A DNA stretch of 64,000 nucleotides from Pseudomonadota bacterium (GCA_034189865.1 JAXHTV010000015.1:1-64000), one strand, 5' to 3'. Positions 43,101-53,090 are shown, counted from the stretch's first letter. Numbers and translations are program-made. Notes: generated by a model not told the origin, from the sequence alone.

Positions 43101-44081
43101 ATGATCTCCCAGCTTTTGATGATTTTGGCCGGCTTCATTCTGTTGGTTTGGGGCGCGGATCAATTCGTTGGCGCGGCCGCAAAAACGGCCCGGAAGCTTG
43201 GTGTATCAACCCTGATCGTCGGTGTCGTGATCGTTGGGCTGGGGACATCGGCACCAGAGATGCTGGTCTCCGCCATCGCGGCTGTTGACAACCACCCCTA
43301 CCTCGGGATCGGCAACGCCATCGGCTCGAATATCACCAATCTCGCCCTGGTGTTAGGCACAACCGCCATACTGGCTCCGTTAACGGTTCACTCCCGTGTC
43401 CTGTGGCGAGAATTCCCACTACTGATCACCTTCACCGCGCTGGCCTACCTGTTGCTGTTCGACGGGCAATTCGCTCGGATCGACGGCATCCTACTGTTAC
43501 TGGGTTTAGTGGGACTCATGTACTGGCTGATCCATCTGGCCCGCACTACCGAGCGCAGCGACCCCTTTCTTTCCGAAGCCCAAGCCGAGGGGGAAAGCGA
43601 AGCGAGTAATGACACATCGCTGTATCGCGCCGCCATCACGCTGGTTATTAGCCTCGCCGTGCTGCTGCTCGGCTCCCGCTTGCTGGTCTCCGGCGCCTCA
43701 AACCTCGCAACCATGATGGGCGTCAGTGATCTGGTCATCGGCTTGTCCATCGTGGCCATCGGGACCAGCCTACCGGAATTGGCCGCCACCATCGCCGCTG
43801 TCCGCAAGCAGGAAGACGACATGGCCATCGGCAACATTCTCGGATCGAACATGTTCAACATACTCGGTGTTCTGGGCCTGGCGGGCGCGATCGCGCCGAG
43901 CGCCATCGAACGCACGATACTCTGGCGGGACTTTCCGGCGATGTTCGCCGTGACATTGGGCGTCTTCGCTATAATTTGGCACCCGGGAGAACCGCATCGA
44001 TTACGTCGATGGCACGGCGTGATACTCGTATTGATCTTCGCGGCCTACCAAATTCTGCTGTTTGACGCCCACGCTTCTTAA
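43101..44081 (+). CDS. yrbG: Calcium/sodium antiporter, YrbG family
   Basis: 326 residues (E. coli YrbG 325). Two inverted five-helix halves each carry an alpha-repeat motif: GLGTSAPEMLVS-like and AIGTSLPELAATIAAV, each followed by GNAIGSNITNLALVLG or GNILGSNMFNILGVLG. These are the ion-binding repeats of the CaCA superfamily. ATG 43101 gives a family-like N-terminus; an ATG at 43035 would add 22 hydrophilic residues. It is divergent from ibaG and upstream of kdsD, as in E. coli. Confidence 0.92.
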   Translation: MISQLLMILAGFILLVWGADQFVGAAAKTARKLGVSTLIVGVVIVGLGTSAPEMLVSAIAAVDNHPYLGIGNAIGSNITNLALVLGTTAILAPLTVHSRVLWREFPLLITFTALAYLLLFDGQFARIDGILLLLGLVGLMYWLIHLARTTERSDPFLSEAQAEGESEASNDTSLYRAAITLVISLAVLLLGSRLLVSGASNLATMMGVSDLVIGLSIVAIGTSLPELAATIAAVRKQEDDMAIGNILGSNMFNILGVLGLAGAIAPSAIERTILWRDFPAMFAVTLGVFAIIWHPGEPHRLRRWHGVILVLIFAAYQILLFDAHAS

Positions 44082-44169
44082 GTAAGGTGTCCGACAGACA
44101 ACACACCAAAGGCGTGCGAGCAGGCCGGCTGCTGGCGTAATATGCCTGCGTACTCACGACACATACCCC

Positions 44170-45141
44170 ATGAATAGCGAAGCAGTGAAAAAAATGGCCC
44201 TCGCCGTTTTGGAAACGGAGGCCGATGCGGTGTTGGCGTTGCGGGAGAGGATCGACCACAACTTCGTCCTCGCCTGCCAGCACCTGTGGAATTGTTCTGG
44301 CCGCATCGTTGTCACCGGAATGGGCAAATCCGGGCATGTGGGAACCAAAATCGCGGCCACCCTCGCCAGCACGGGGAGTCCCGCATTTTTTCTTCATCCC
44401 GCAGAGGCCAGCCACGGCGACTTGGGGATGATCACCGCGCAAGACGTGGTTCTCGCCCTATCCAACTCGGGCGAAACGCGCGAGATTCTTGAAATCCTCC
44501 CCATCATCAAGCGTCAAGGCGTCGCCTTAATTGCCATGACCGGAAACCCCCGCTCCACCCTGGCTAAAGCGGCAACCGTCAATATCGACGTAACGGTTGA
44601 AAAAGAAGCGTGTCCTTTAGGGCTCGCCCCAACCGCCAGTACCACTGCAACACTGGCCATGGGCGATGCCCTGGCTATTTCACTGCTGGAGTCCCGCGGC
44701 TTCACCGAGGAGGATTTTGCCCGCTCGCATCCCGGCGGCACCTTGGGCAAGCGACTCCTGCTGCGGGTCGAAGACCTGATGCACGCCGGGGCGACGACCC
44801 CCAGGGTGCGCGCCGGTGCCACGATAGCCGATGCCCTGGTGGAAATGACCCAAAAAGGGCTTGGCATGACGACCATCGTCGATGCCGAAGGCCACCTTCA
44901 GGGTGTCTTTACCGACGGAGATTTACGGCGCGCATTGGCACAACCGGCCGACATTCAAAACACGCCGATTGAACGAGTCATGACCCGAAACGGTCACAGG
45001 GTGAACAGCCAAATCCTGGCAGCGGAAGCTTTGAATGTGATGCAAACATACAAGATCCAACAGCTTGTGGTCGTGGACGACGAGGAGCGAGTCATCGGCG
45101 CCTTGACCATGCATGACCTACTTCGGGCAGGCGTGGCATGA
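44170..45141 (+). CDS. kdsD: Arabinose-5-phosphate isomerase KdsD
   Basis: 323 residues: an SIS domain (residues about 35-180, IVVTGMGKSGHVGTKIAATLAS) and two CBS domains (about 205-323). It converts ribulose-5-phosphate to arabinose-5-phosphate for Kdo of LPS. It is 88 nt downstream of yrbG and overlaps kdsC by 4 nt. Confidence 0.96.
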   Translation: MNSEAVKKMALAVLETEADAVLALRERIDHNFVLACQHLWNCSGRIVVTGMGKSGHVGTKIAATLASTGSPAFFLHPAEASHGDLGMITAQDVVLALSNSGETREILEILPIIKRQGVALIAMTGNPRSTLAKAATVNIDVTVEKEACPLGLAPTASTTATLAMGDALAISLLESRGFTEEDFARSHPGGTLGKRLLLRVEDLMHAGATTPRVRAGATIADALVEMTQKGLGMTTIVDAEGHLQGVFTDGDLRRALAQPADIQNTPIERVMTRNGHRVNSQILAAEALNVMQTYKIQQLVVVDDEERVIGALTMHDLLRAGVA

Positions 45142-45671
45142 AGGTCAACGATTCGATCAGGGGGCGGGCACAGCACATACGCCTGGTGGTGTTTGATGTG
45201 GACGGCGTATTAACCGACGGCCGGATCTATCTCACCCCCGAGGGGCCGGAGATGAAGGTATTCCACGCCCGCGACGGCATGGGTATTCGGCTGCTTCGTG
45301 AACACGGCATCGAGGTGGCCGTCATCTCCGGGCGACAGTCAGAGGTCGTTAACCGTCGCATGAACGCCCTGAACGTGGCTCACGTTATTCAAGGGCAAGA
45401 CGAAAAAACCGACGCTCTTCGCAAACTCACGGAGCAACTGGCCATTCCACTATCCCATTGCGCCTTCATCGGCGATGACGTCATCGACATTCCACCCATG
45501 CAGGCGGTGGGGCTGGCCTGTGCGGTGGCGGACGCGCACCCTGCTGTCCGGCGCCACGCCCATTGGATTACAACGGCAACCGGCGGACATGGCGCCGCGC
45601 GCGAGGTGTGCGACATGATTCTAATGGCACAGGAGCGACTGCCGCCGGCACTGATGCCCGATCCATGCTGA
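45138..45671 (+). CDS. kdsC: 3-deoxy-manno-octulosonate-8-phosphate phosphatase KdsC
   Basis: 177 residues, HAD superfamily without a cap domain. VVFDVDGVLTDGRIYL carries the nucleophile Asp, VISGRQSEVV and CAFIGDDVIDIPPM are the other HAD motifs. It makes Kdo from Kdo-8-phosphate. It overlaps kdsD by 4 nt and lptC by 7 nt. Confidence 0.96.
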   Translation: MKVNDSIRGRAQHIRLVVFDVDGVLTDGRIYLTPEGPEMKVFHARDGMGIRLLREHGIEVAVISGRQSEVVNRRMNALNVAHVIQGQDEKTDALRKLTEQLAIPLSHCAFIGDDVIDIPPMQAVGLACAVADAHPAVRRHAHWITTATGGHGAAREVCDMILMAQERLPPALMPDPC

Positions 45672-46237
45672 ACCCACGCCGAGCCATGCTGTTAGGCGTC
45701 GTGGCATTTCTGGTCCTTGGCAGCTGGCTGGTCTTACGGCAGACCGATGCGCCAGAAAACGATTCGGCACTGAATCAAAGCGCCCAAGCGGATTATTATT
45801 TGTCCGACAGTCGCTTGCGAGTCCACGACAAGCAAGGGGTGTTGCGCTATGAAGTCACCTCCTCCTCGGCTGAACACTTCCCCCAGACGCGGCAAACACA
45901 ACTTTTGGAAGTGGCCATGGTTTTTTCGCCACAACAGGATGACGTTTGGTTCCTAACCGCGCGAACCGCCACGCTGCCCGATGATCGAGACGCCATCGCC
46001 GAGCTCGTCGGCGAGGTGAAACTCCACGCAACATCGAACAAGGGGGATCGGTTGCATTTGAGTACGCCTCGCATGCAGGTCCTCCCGGACACCGAAAAAC
46101 TGTGGACCGATTCGGGCGTTCTGATTCAAGGTCGCGGCGTCGAGATCTCGGCTCAACGCCTGGAGGCCCACATGTCGACACAACGCCTTCAACTCGCTGG
46201 CCAGGTTCAAACACGTTATGCAGTCGAAACACCGTAA
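45665..46237 (+). CDS. lptC: LPS export protein LptC
   Basis: 190 residues: one N-terminal membrane helix (AMLLGVVAFLVLGSWLVL) and a periplasmic beta-jellyroll domain (YYLSDSRLRVHDKQG onward). LptC connects the LptBFG transporter to LptA. ATG 45665 lies inside the end of kdsC. Length matches E. coli LptC (191). Confidence 0.93.
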   Translation: MLNPRRAMLLGVVAFLVLGSWLVLRQTDAPENDSALNQSAQADYYLSDSRLRVHDKQGVLRYEVTSSSAEHFPQTRQTQLLEVAMVFSPQQDDVWFLTARTATLPDDRDAIAELVGEVKLHATSNKGDRLHLSTPRMQVLPDTEKLWTDSGVLIQGRGVEISAQRLEAHMSTQRLQLAGQVQTRYAVETP

Positions 46238-46793
46238 GCCGCCGCAAACAACATCAAACCAGAAATTGGCCATTCTCCGCCAACTCGCCGCCACCCTGGG
46301 CGTCGGGGCGCTGATGTTGGCGCTTGTTGGCGGGATATCTGCCTCGGCTCAAGGGGCGGATGATTCCATTCTCATTGAGGCAGACACCGCCGAGTTGGAT
46401 CAAGTCACCGGCACAGGCACATACCGCGGACGGGTCCGTATCTCCCGGGTCGATCTCAAGATCGCAGGCGAACGGGTCACCATCAGGCAAAACGAACGGG
46501 GGCAACCGTCATCTTTAACAATCGAAGGCAATCCGGCGCGTTTCAGTCAAGCCGCCACCGCCACCCAGGACGCATTGGAAGCCAGTGCCCAGCTTGTGGA
46601 GTACGACGCTCAGCAAGAGATCATCACCCTCACCGGCAATGCCCAAGTGATACGCGGTAGCGATGAAATCAAGGCGAGTGAAATCCGCTACGACCGCCGC
46701 ACCGGTCAGCTACAGGCCAAAGGTTCCGACCAACCGGATGGGCGCGTGCGAATCATATTCCAAGCCAACGGCGAGCAGCCCGACACGCCATGA
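46218..46793 (+). CDS. lptA: LPS transport bridge protein LptA
   Basis: 191 residues. A signal peptide (hydrophobic 26-42, [19 protein letters not shown]) and a beta-jellyroll OstA domain ([37 protein letters not shown]). It forms the periplasmic bridge that carries LPS to LptDE. It overlaps lptC by 20 nt and lptB by 4 nt. Confidence 0.94.
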   Translation: MQSKHRKPPQTTSNQKLAILRQLAATLGVGALMLALVGGISASAQGADDSILIEADTAELDQVTGTGTYRGRVRISRVDLKIAGERVTIRQNERGQPSSLTIEGNPARFSQAATATQDALEASAQLVEYDAQQEIITLTGNAQVIRGSDEIKASEIRYDRRTGQLQAKGSDQPDGRVRIIFQANGEQPDTP

Positions 46794-47515
46794 GTGTGCT
46801 GCTGGCCGAACAACTGGAAAAACGTTTCCGCGGCCGAAGCGTCGTTGACGGTGTCTCGCTCAAGGTCCATACCGGCGAGGTGGTCGGGCTGCTGGGTCCC
46901 AACGGGGCTGGTAAAACCACCACCTTTTACATCATGCTAGGACTCATCACCGCCGACGGCGGCCGAATCTCCTTAGGTGAGCGTGATTTAACCCGGTTAC
47001 CCATCCACGCACGGGCCCGCCTCGGCGTCGGTTATCTTCCTCAGGAAGCATCCGTGTTTCGCAAGCTCTCCGTCGACGATAACTTAATGGCAGTGCTGGA
47101 ACTCCGGCCGGGCCTCACTCGCAAGCAACGCCAGGAAACGCGGGATCAGCTGCTGGAAGAATTCCACATCGCCCACATCCGGGACAGCAAAGGTTACAGT
47201 TTGTCGGGTGGGGAACGACGGCGGGTGGAAATCGCCCGCGCACTGGCAAGTGATCCGCGTTTTATTTTGCTAGACGAACCGTTTGCGGGGGTCGATCCCA
47301 TTTCAGTCATCGACATCCAGCGGATCGTGGCCCATCTGTGCGACCGTGGGATCGGCGTTCTGATCACGGACCACAATGTTCGAGAAACGCTTGGAATCTG
47401 CAGCCGGGCTTATATTTTAAATGCCGGAAGCGTGATCGCCGAAGGCGCGCCGGAAAAGATACTTGCGAATGAAACCGTTCGCGAAGTATACCTTGGGAAA
47501 GACTTCCGGCTGTGA
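46790..47515 (+). CDS. lptB: LPS export ABC ATPase LptB
   Basis: 241 residues. Walker [10 protein letters not shown], signature [17 protein letters not shown], Walker [14 protein letters not shown] and the H-loop TDHNVRET. It powers LPS extraction by LptFG, which are not in this window. It overlaps lptA (ATGA); rpoN follows after 232 nt, the usual order. Confidence 0.97.
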   Translation: MSVLLAEQLEKRFRGRSVVDGVSLKVHTGEVVGLLGPNGAGKTTTFYIMLGLITADGGRISLGERDLTRLPIHARARLGVGYLPQEASVFRKLSVDDNLMAVLELRPGLTRKQRQETRDQLLEEFHIAHIRDSKGYSLSGGERRRVEIARALASDPRFILLDEPFAGVDPISVIDIQRIVAHLCDRGIGVLITDHNVRETLGICSRAYILNAGSVIAEGAPEKILANETVREVYLGKDFRL

Positions 47516-47747
47516 TCAGCTTCCGTTCGTGGGGAAACGGGCCGACCGCCGACTATCGCGACATAACCTGCCGAAGCAGGGTCGCATAACCTCCCCCGAG
47601 CCAGACTGAACATCAACCCCGTCAACCGATTAGCCGTTGATAGGCCCCTGCAACCAATCGCGTCTAAGGCTGAACTGCACCTTAGCCGCTAACAGAGTAG
47701 AATTTTAAACTGAACGATCTAAGTATCTTCTGGCGCAAGCGACACTG

Positions 47748-49208
47748 ATGAAGCAATCCTTACAACTCAAGCTCGGCCAACGTCTGACTATGACACCGCA
47801 GTTGCAACAAGCAATTCGCTTGTTGCAACTGTCGACCATTGAATTACAACAAGAGATCCAGACCGCCCTAGAAGCCAACATGATGCTGGAGGCTGGGGAA
47901 CCCACATCGGAAGACGAAACACCCGAAGCCAGCGCCAACGAGCTGGACAACCGGGAGTCGGAAACCTCTGGCGAAACGTCCGACACGCCTGAGTACGAGT
48001 CGGCTGAAGCGGCCGACGACGAAACCTGGAGCGACCCTTGGCGGGAAACAGAAGACACGGGGTATGGCAACAACAGCAGCGGCGACGGCTGGGATTTCAA
48101 TCAAACTCCCGACAACAGCGGGGATGACCTGCACGAATATTTGATGTGGCAGCTGGAACTGTCCCATTTCAGCGAAACGGACCATGCCATCGCCGTGGCG
48201 ATCGTCGATGCCATCAACGATGACGGCTACTTCAGCGAAGATCTCGATGAGTTCGTCGCCGACATGGACAACTCGTTAGAAGTCGACCCCGACGAAGTAC
48301 TGGCCGTACTCCACCGGATTCAACGATTCGACCCCATCGGTATCGGCGCGCGCGACCTCCAAGAAGCGTTGAGCATCCAACTCCGATCGTTGCCCCAAGA
48401 CACACCCGGCCACGAGATCGCCACAGCCCTGGTCACCAACCACCTCGATCTACTCGCCGCGCGCGACTTCAACACCTTGATGCGAAAACTGAAAGTCGAC
48501 GAGGACGAGCTGAAAACGGCGATTCAACTCATTCAACAAATGAACCCGCGCCCTGGCGCCCAGATCTCGACTAAAACCGCGGAATATGTGGTTCCGGACG
48601 TGTACGTCCGCAAAACCCCCAAAGGTTGGAAAGTCGACCTCAATCCCGATGTGACGCCTCACTTGCGGATCAACCGACTGTATGCCTCGTTAATCCGCCG
48701 ATCCGACAGCAGCCGCGACAACGAAACCCTGAAACAACATTTGCAGGAAGCGCGTTGGTTCATCAAGAGCCTGCACAGCCGGAACGAAACCTTGCTCAAA
48801 GTGGCCTCATGTATTGTGGAGCGCCAACAGGCCTTCTTCGAGCACGGTGAGGAAGCCATGCAACCGATGGTGCTGCGCGAGATCGCCGAATCAGTGGAGA
48901 TGCATGAAAGCACCGTATCCCGGGTTACCAATCAAAAGTTCATGCACACTCCCCGGGGCATTTTGGAATTCAAATATTTTTTCTCAAGCCATGTCAGCAC
49001 GGCGGATGGTGGCGAATGCTCTGCAACGGCGATCCAAGCCATGATCCGCAAACTCATCGCTGCGGAGAACCCCCGCAAGCCCTTGAGTGATAACAAATTA
49101 GCACAAGAACTTATGAACGATGGCATTCATGTGGCACGCCGCACCGTCGCGAAATATCGCGAAGCAATGTCCATTCCGCCGTCAAACGAGCGCAAGCAAC
49201 TTGTTTGA
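47748..49208 (+). CDS. rpoN: RNA polymerase sigma-54 factor RpoN
   Basis: 486 residues. Region I is Gln/Leu-rich (LKLGQRLTMTPQLQQAIRLL), region II is acidic (residues about 45-110), and the DNA-binding end carries the RpoN box ARRTVAKYRE. Needs ATPase activators to open promoters. The 232-nt gap upstream holds only weak hairpins and no clear promoter. Conserved neighbours hpf and ptsN follow. Confidence 0.97.
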   Translation: MKQSLQLKLGQRLTMTPQLQQAIRLLQLSTIELQQEIQTALEANMMLEAGEPTSEDETPEASANELDNRESETSGETSDTPEYESAEAADDETWSDPWRETEDTGYGNNSSGDGWDFNQTPDNSGDDLHEYLMWQLELSHFSETDHAIAVAIVDAINDDGYFSEDLDEFVADMDNSLEVDPDEVLAVLHRIQRFDPIGIGARDLQEALSIQLRSLPQDTPGHEIATALVTNHLDLLAARDFNTLMRKLKVDEDELKTAIQLIQQMNPRPGAQISTKTAEYVVPDVYVRKTPKGWKVDLNPDVTPHLRINRLYASLIRRSDSSRDNETLKQHLQEARWFIKSLHSRNETLLKVASCIVERQQAFFEHGEEAMQPMVLREIAESVEMHESTVSRVTNQKFMHTPRGILEFKYFFSSHVSTADGGECSATAIQAMIRKLIAAENPRKPLSDNKLAQELMNDGIHVARRTVAKYREAMSIPPSNERKQLV

Positions 49209-49243
49209 TACTCGCTCCAAAACCAAAACCATGGGAGTGCGAT

Positions 49244-49567
49244 ATGAAAATCGACCTGACCGGACAGAATATCGAAGTGACCTCAGCCATTCGTGACTAT
49301 GTGAACGAAAAGCTGGAACGGATACATCGCCACTTGGAACACGCCGGTGACGCCCATGTGGTGCTGCGCGTTGAGAAAGAGCGGCACACCGCGGAAGCCA
49401 AGATTCCGGTCAACGGTGGCGCACTGTTCGCTGAATCAACCGCTGCCAGCATGTATGCAGCCGTCGACGACTTGGCCGATAAATTGGATCGCCAAGCCAA
49501 AAAGTATAAAGACAAGTTGACCGACCACCACAATCGCGAAGCGCGTAAATCGGATCTCTACTCCTGA
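49244..49567 (+). CDS. hpf: Ribosome hibernation promoting factor, short form
   Basis: 107 residues of the HPF/YfiA family: IDLTGQNIEVTSAIRDYVNE at the start and DLADKLDRQAKKYKDKLTDH at the basic end. It binds the 30S decoding site and stabilises idle ribosomes. ATG 49244 follows GGGAG; a frame start 39 nt earlier overlaps rpoN. The long-form C-terminal domain is missing, as in gammaproteobacteria. Confidence 0.93.
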   Translation: MKIDLTGQNIEVTSAIRDYVNEKLERIHRHLEHAGDAHVVLRVEKERHTAEAKIPVNGGALFAESTAASMYAAVDDLADKLDRQAKKYKDKLTDHHNREARKSDLYS

Positions 49568-49711
49568 CGCGGAACCACACGCCGAGTCGGCCGTCGGAAA
49601 TGTCTGCCCCCTTCGTGAGCTCCTGATCAGCGCGCCTGGGGTCATAAGCAGCTGTCCGGCACCGACAACAGCTTTCCGGTAGACCGAGAGGTTAAAACCA
49701 AACTTCGAACC

Positions 49712-50197
49712 ATGAACGACAATAACAATATCGGCATCCTCCTCCAGCCCGACCGCGTTATGATTTGCCACGATATTCGTAGCAAGAAGCGATTGCTTGA
49801 AAAAATCAGCGAAATCCTCGCCGGCGCCGAGCCGGGCCTGACGGAAATGGACGTCCGGGACTGCCTGCTCAAACGCGAACGCCTTGGTAGTACCGGCTTG
49901 GGTCATGGCGTGGCGATGCCACACGGACGAATCGCGGGTATCGATCGCAGCCTCGCCTGTTTTGTCAAACTGACGCCACCGGTGGATTACGATGCAGCGG
50001 ACGGAGAACCCGTCGACTTGGTCATGGCGATACTGATGCCGGAGAGCTGTAGCGATACTGATCTGCGTTTGCTCCCTCAGCTGTCTCAACAGTTGGGTGA
50101 CAGGAACCTATGCGAGCGGCTCCGCCGGATTCAACGGGAGGAGTTGTTGTTCAACGCACTACAGCCGAGCCGACCTCAGGCAATCGTCAACGAATAG
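49712..50197 (+). CDS. ptsN: Nitrogen-PTS EIIA protein PtsN
   Basis: 161 residues. The phosphorylated His is in GHGVAMPHGRI. PtsN is a regulatory phosphoprotein of the PTS-Ntr chain (EINtr-NPr-EIIANtr) that influences potassium transport and other functions. It starts 144 nt after hpf without a clear Shine-Dalgarno. No NPr gene (ptsO) or HPr kinase gene is found between here and mgtE. Confidence 0.93.
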   Translation: MNDNNNIGILLQPDRVMICHDIRSKKRLLEKISEILAGAEPGLTEMDVRDCLLKRERLGSTGLGHGVAMPHGRIAGIDRSLACFVKLTPPVDYDAADGEPVDLVMAILMPESCSDTDLRLLPQLSQQLGDRNLCERLRRIQREELLFNALQPSRPQAIVNE

Positions 50198-50344
50198 GCC
50201 CAGTTGCCTTCGCTCTATTTTGGGGATTTGTCGATCTTCGCGGGCACCCACCGCGCCCTACCGAAATACGCGAGAGATCCGGTGGGAACATGATAGTCGT
50301 CAAACGGTCATACTCATTCGGAAAACAATGTGTCACAGTGGGGC

Positions 50345-50372
50345 GATGTAGGTCGGTCATGACCGCCACATC
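50345..50372. other. Imperfect palindrome upstream of rapZ
   Basis: The 10-bp palindrome GGTCATGACC is extended by GATGT and ACATC arms with two unpaired bases on one side. It lies 25 nt before the rapZ start in the otherwise empty 199-nt ptsN-rapZ gap. It could be a leader hairpin or a protein site; nothing else supports either. Confidence 0.4.
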
Positions 50373-50396
50373 CCCTTCTCACCACGGCAACTCGAA

Positions 50397-51245
50397 ATGA
50401 AACTGATCGTACTCAGCGGCTTGTCTGGCGCCGGCAAGAGTGTGGCTCTGCACATGCTGGAAGACCTCGGCTACTACTGCATTGATAACATCCCGGTTTC
50501 CCTTTTGGAGCCGTTGATCGACGACATGCGCGATGACAAATTCCAGACGCTGACCGCCGTCGGAATCGACTCACGCTCCCGGGTTGGCGACACCGGCACC
50601 TTTGGGGAACGCATCGGCCGGTTTCGAAACCGAGGCATCGAGGTCGAAACGCTCTTCCTCCAGGCTGACCCCGAAATCATCATCAAACGCTACAGCGAAA
50701 CCCGACGACGACACCCCCTCAGCGACCGACAAACGCCTTTAGCTGAAGCCATCGAACGCGAACGGACCTTGCTCCACCCCATCGCCGAGCAAGCCGACAT
50801 GGTGATCGATACCAGCCGCAAAACGGTTCACGAGTTACGGGATTTGATTCGCGACAGAGTGCACGGCCGGGAAGGTCTGCTCTCCTTGTTATTCCAGTCT
50901 TTTGGTTTCAAACACGGGATCCCCACCGATGCGGATTTCGTGTTCGACATTCGCTGCTTACCCAACCCACATTGGCAACCGGACCTGCGTGCGATGACGG
51001 GCAAAGATCAGGCCGTAGTCGACTATCTCAACGCCGATCCCCTAGCCGAGGAAATGTACCAGGACATCCGAACTTATCTGGAACGCTGGCTACCCCGTTT
51101 CGAATCGGAAAACCGCAGTTACATGACGGTGGCCATCGGTTGTACTGGCGGACAACACCGTTCCGTTTATTTCGTCGAGCGTCTCGCAACAGATTTCGCT
51201 CGGCATCAACGCCGGGTTCTCATCCGGCACACCGAACTGCCTTAG
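50397..51245 (+). CDS. rapZ: RNase adapter protein RapZ
   Basis: 282 residues. Walker A GLSGAGKS (8-15) at the start and the C-terminal IGCTGGQHRSVYFVERLA region that binds RNA in E. coli. RapZ guides RNase E to the GlmZ small RNA and so tunes glucosamine-6-phosphate synthesis for the envelope. It normally ends in front of ptsO; here a 405-nt gene-poor stretch follows. Confidence 0.95.
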   Translation: MKLIVLSGLSGAGKSVALHMLEDLGYYCIDNIPVSLLEPLIDDMRDDKFQTLTAVGIDSRSRVGDTGTFGERIGRFRNRGIEVETLFLQADPEIIIKRYSETRRRHPLSDRQTPLAEAIERERTLLHPIAEQADMVIDTSRKTVHELRDLIRDRVHGREGLLSLLFQSFGFKHGIPTDADFVFDIRCLPNPHWQPDLRAMTGKDQAVVDYLNADPLAEEMYQDIRTYLERWLPRFESENRSYMTVAIGCTGGQHRSVYFVERLATDFARHQRRVLIRHTELP

Positions 51246-51650
51246 CGTCGATAATGCCCGAGCACGGCGCCGCCTCCCACTCAGCCGACACCACCGACAA
51301 ACCCCATGTATTCATTCTTAAGCCACGATCGAGCGGATCGGCGACGCGGGCTGGTATCGTCTTCCGTGGACGCCGCAACGGTCCCCGAGTAAACTTTCGA
51401 ACGCGACAGTGGGACGAACAATGAGGCCAACCCCGTCCGGGCGAGAACGACCCATGTCGGTCTACCGGGAGCCGGATGTTTAAGCGCACCGATGGTGATT
51501 TCGATCGCCCATGGCCCGGATTGCCGGTAGAAGCCCGGACAATCCACATCTGAACATTCCGACACAACACGTCCTGCGAACTCGATTTCGACACCGGCAA
51601 GCACAAGTTTTCATGCCATTGCCGCGCCGCTATTTTCCGGAACTGTCACC
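51246..51650. other. Gene-poor stretch between rapZ and mgtE
   Basis: 405 nt with no recognisable gene. A 56-codon frame at 51254-51424 (+) has no Shine-Dalgarno and a composition rich in Arg, Ser and Gly, unlike real genes nearby; longer minus-strand frames look equally unlike proteins. In E. coli and relatives this is where ptsO (NPr) would lie. I see no HPr-like motif. It may hold the mgtE promoter. Confidence 0.5.
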
Positions 51651-53009
51651 ATGAGCGAATCCGCCAGCCAAGCCACAACCAGCCGGCAACTGGAAGCCAT
51701 CACGAACGCGCTGACGAGCGGCACCTTTCAACAGGCCCGCCGCCTGCTGAGCGCCCTCCATCCTGCCGAAATTGGTCTGCTTCTGGAGTCGACACCGTCA
51801 CCCGAGCGGGAATTGATCTTCGAACTGGTCAGCCCAGACGACGAAGGGGAGGTGTTGCTGCATGTCAACGATGAGGTTCGCGCAGGCCTGATCAACGCGA
51901 TGGACCAGGAGCAACTAGTAGCCGCCACCCAGAACCTGGATATGGATGACCTGGCGGACATCATCAGCGACCTACCCAGGGCGGTGATCGGGCAAGTGTT
52001 GCGCGCCATGGACCAGCAAGAGAGAGCGCGCCTGGAAGCCGTATTGGCCTACCCGGAAGACAGTGCTGGCGGTCTGATGAACACAGACACGGTCACGGTC
52101 AGGCCCGACGTCAGCATTGACGTGGTTCTCCGGTACCTGCGCGTGCGGGGTAAACTCCCCGAACTTACCGACGCGTTAATCATCGTCGATCGTTACGGCC
52201 ACTACGTGGGTATGCTGCCCATCGCGGAGCTGTTCATCGGTGATCCCGAAGCAACCGTGGCCGATGTCATGATCACTGACGCCGAACCCATTCCGGTAGC
52301 CACCCCCTCGCAACAAGTCGCAAAGATCTTTGAAGACCGCGATCTGATCTCGGCCCCCGTGGTCAACGAAACCGGCGTCGTGGTAGGCCGAATCACTATC
52401 GATGACGTGGTCGACGTGATTCGCGAAGAAGCCGAGCACTCCCTTTTGAGCATGGCCGGTCTCGACGAAGAAGAAGATATGTTTGCGCCCGTAATCACCA
52501 GCTTTCAGCGGCGCTCAGTTTGGTTAGGTGCCAACCTGTTAACAGCTTTCGCCGCATCGGCGGTTGTCGGACTGTATCAACCCACGATTGAGAAAGTTGT
52601 CGCCCTGGCAGTTCTGATGCCCGTTGTCGCCAGCATGGGAGGTATCGCTGGCAGCCAAACGCTGACGCTGATGATCCGGGGTCTGGCGCTCGGCCAACTG
52701 GGTCGCAGCAACACCGGCAAACTGATGAGCAAGGAGCTTGCCTTGGGATTGCTCAACGGCGTGGCATGGGCCTTGGTGGTTTCAGTCATTGCCTTGTTGT
52801 GGTTCGGCAGCGCCTCCCTGGGCCTCGTGATTGCCATGGCCTTGATCGCAAATCTGCTAGTCGCCGCACTCTCCGGCGTACTGATCCCGCTGATTCTCAA
52901 GCGCTTTGGGGTCGATCCGGCGCTCGCCGGTCATGTCATTTTGACCACCGTGACCGATGTGGTCGGCTTTTTCATATTTCTCGGCCTGGGCAGCGTTTTG
53001 CTGCTGTGA
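51651..53009 (+). CDS. mgtE: Magnesium transporter MgtE
   Basis: 452 residues: an acidic helical N-domain (residues 15-130), two CBS domains (about 135-260, IIVDRYGHYVGMLPIAELF and NETGVVVGRITIDDVVDVI), and five membrane helices with the pore motif region (PVVASMGGIAGSQTLTLMIRG). Cytoplasmic Mg2+ binding to the N and CBS domains closes the channel. No Mg2+-sensing M-box is recognised upstream. Confidence 0.95.
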   Translation: MSESASQATTSRQLEAITNALTSGTFQQARRLLSALHPAEIGLLLESTPSPERELIFELVSPDDEGEVLLHVNDEVRAGLINAMDQEQLVAATQNLDMDDLADIISDLPRAVIGQVLRAMDQQERARLEAVLAYPEDSAGGLMNTDTVTVRPDVSIDVVLRYLRVRGKLPELTDALIIVDRYGHYVGMLPIAELFIGDPEATVADVMITDAEPIPVATPSQQVAKIFEDRDLISAPVVNETGVVVGRITIDDVVDVIREEAEHSLLSMAGLDEEEDMFAPVITSFQRRSVWLGANLLTAFAASAVVGLYQPTIEKVVALAVLMPVVASMGGIAGSQTLTLMIRGLALGQLGRSNTGKLMSKELALGLLNGVAWALVVSVIALLWFGSASLGLVIAMALIANLLVAALSGVLIPLILKRFGVDPALAGHVILTTVTDVVGFFIFLGLGSVLLL

Positions 53010-53038
53010 AAGCCACCGCGCGGTCCACGACGCGTGAC

Positions 53039-53065
53039 CAAAGCTTTTCCGCCGCTTGCCGACAA
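53039..53065 (+). promoter_or_regulatory. Sigma-28 (FliA)-type promoter of the REC/degenerate-GGDEF gene
   Basis: CAAAGCTT (53039-53046), an exact 11-nt spacer and GCCGACAA (53058-53065). The E. coli FliA consensus is TAAAGTTT-N11-GCCGATAA, so 6 of 8 and 7 of 8 bases match. Transcription would start near 53072, 19 nt before the ATG. Confidence 0.6.
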
Positions 53066-53090
53066 CCGATAAAGTAGAGGCGAGCCAGCT

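Noticed and set aside
51220-51606. A 128-codon minus-strand frame between rapZ and mgtE.
   Set aside because: No signal, motif or ribosome binding site; composition resembles shadow frames, and it would oppose both neighbours.
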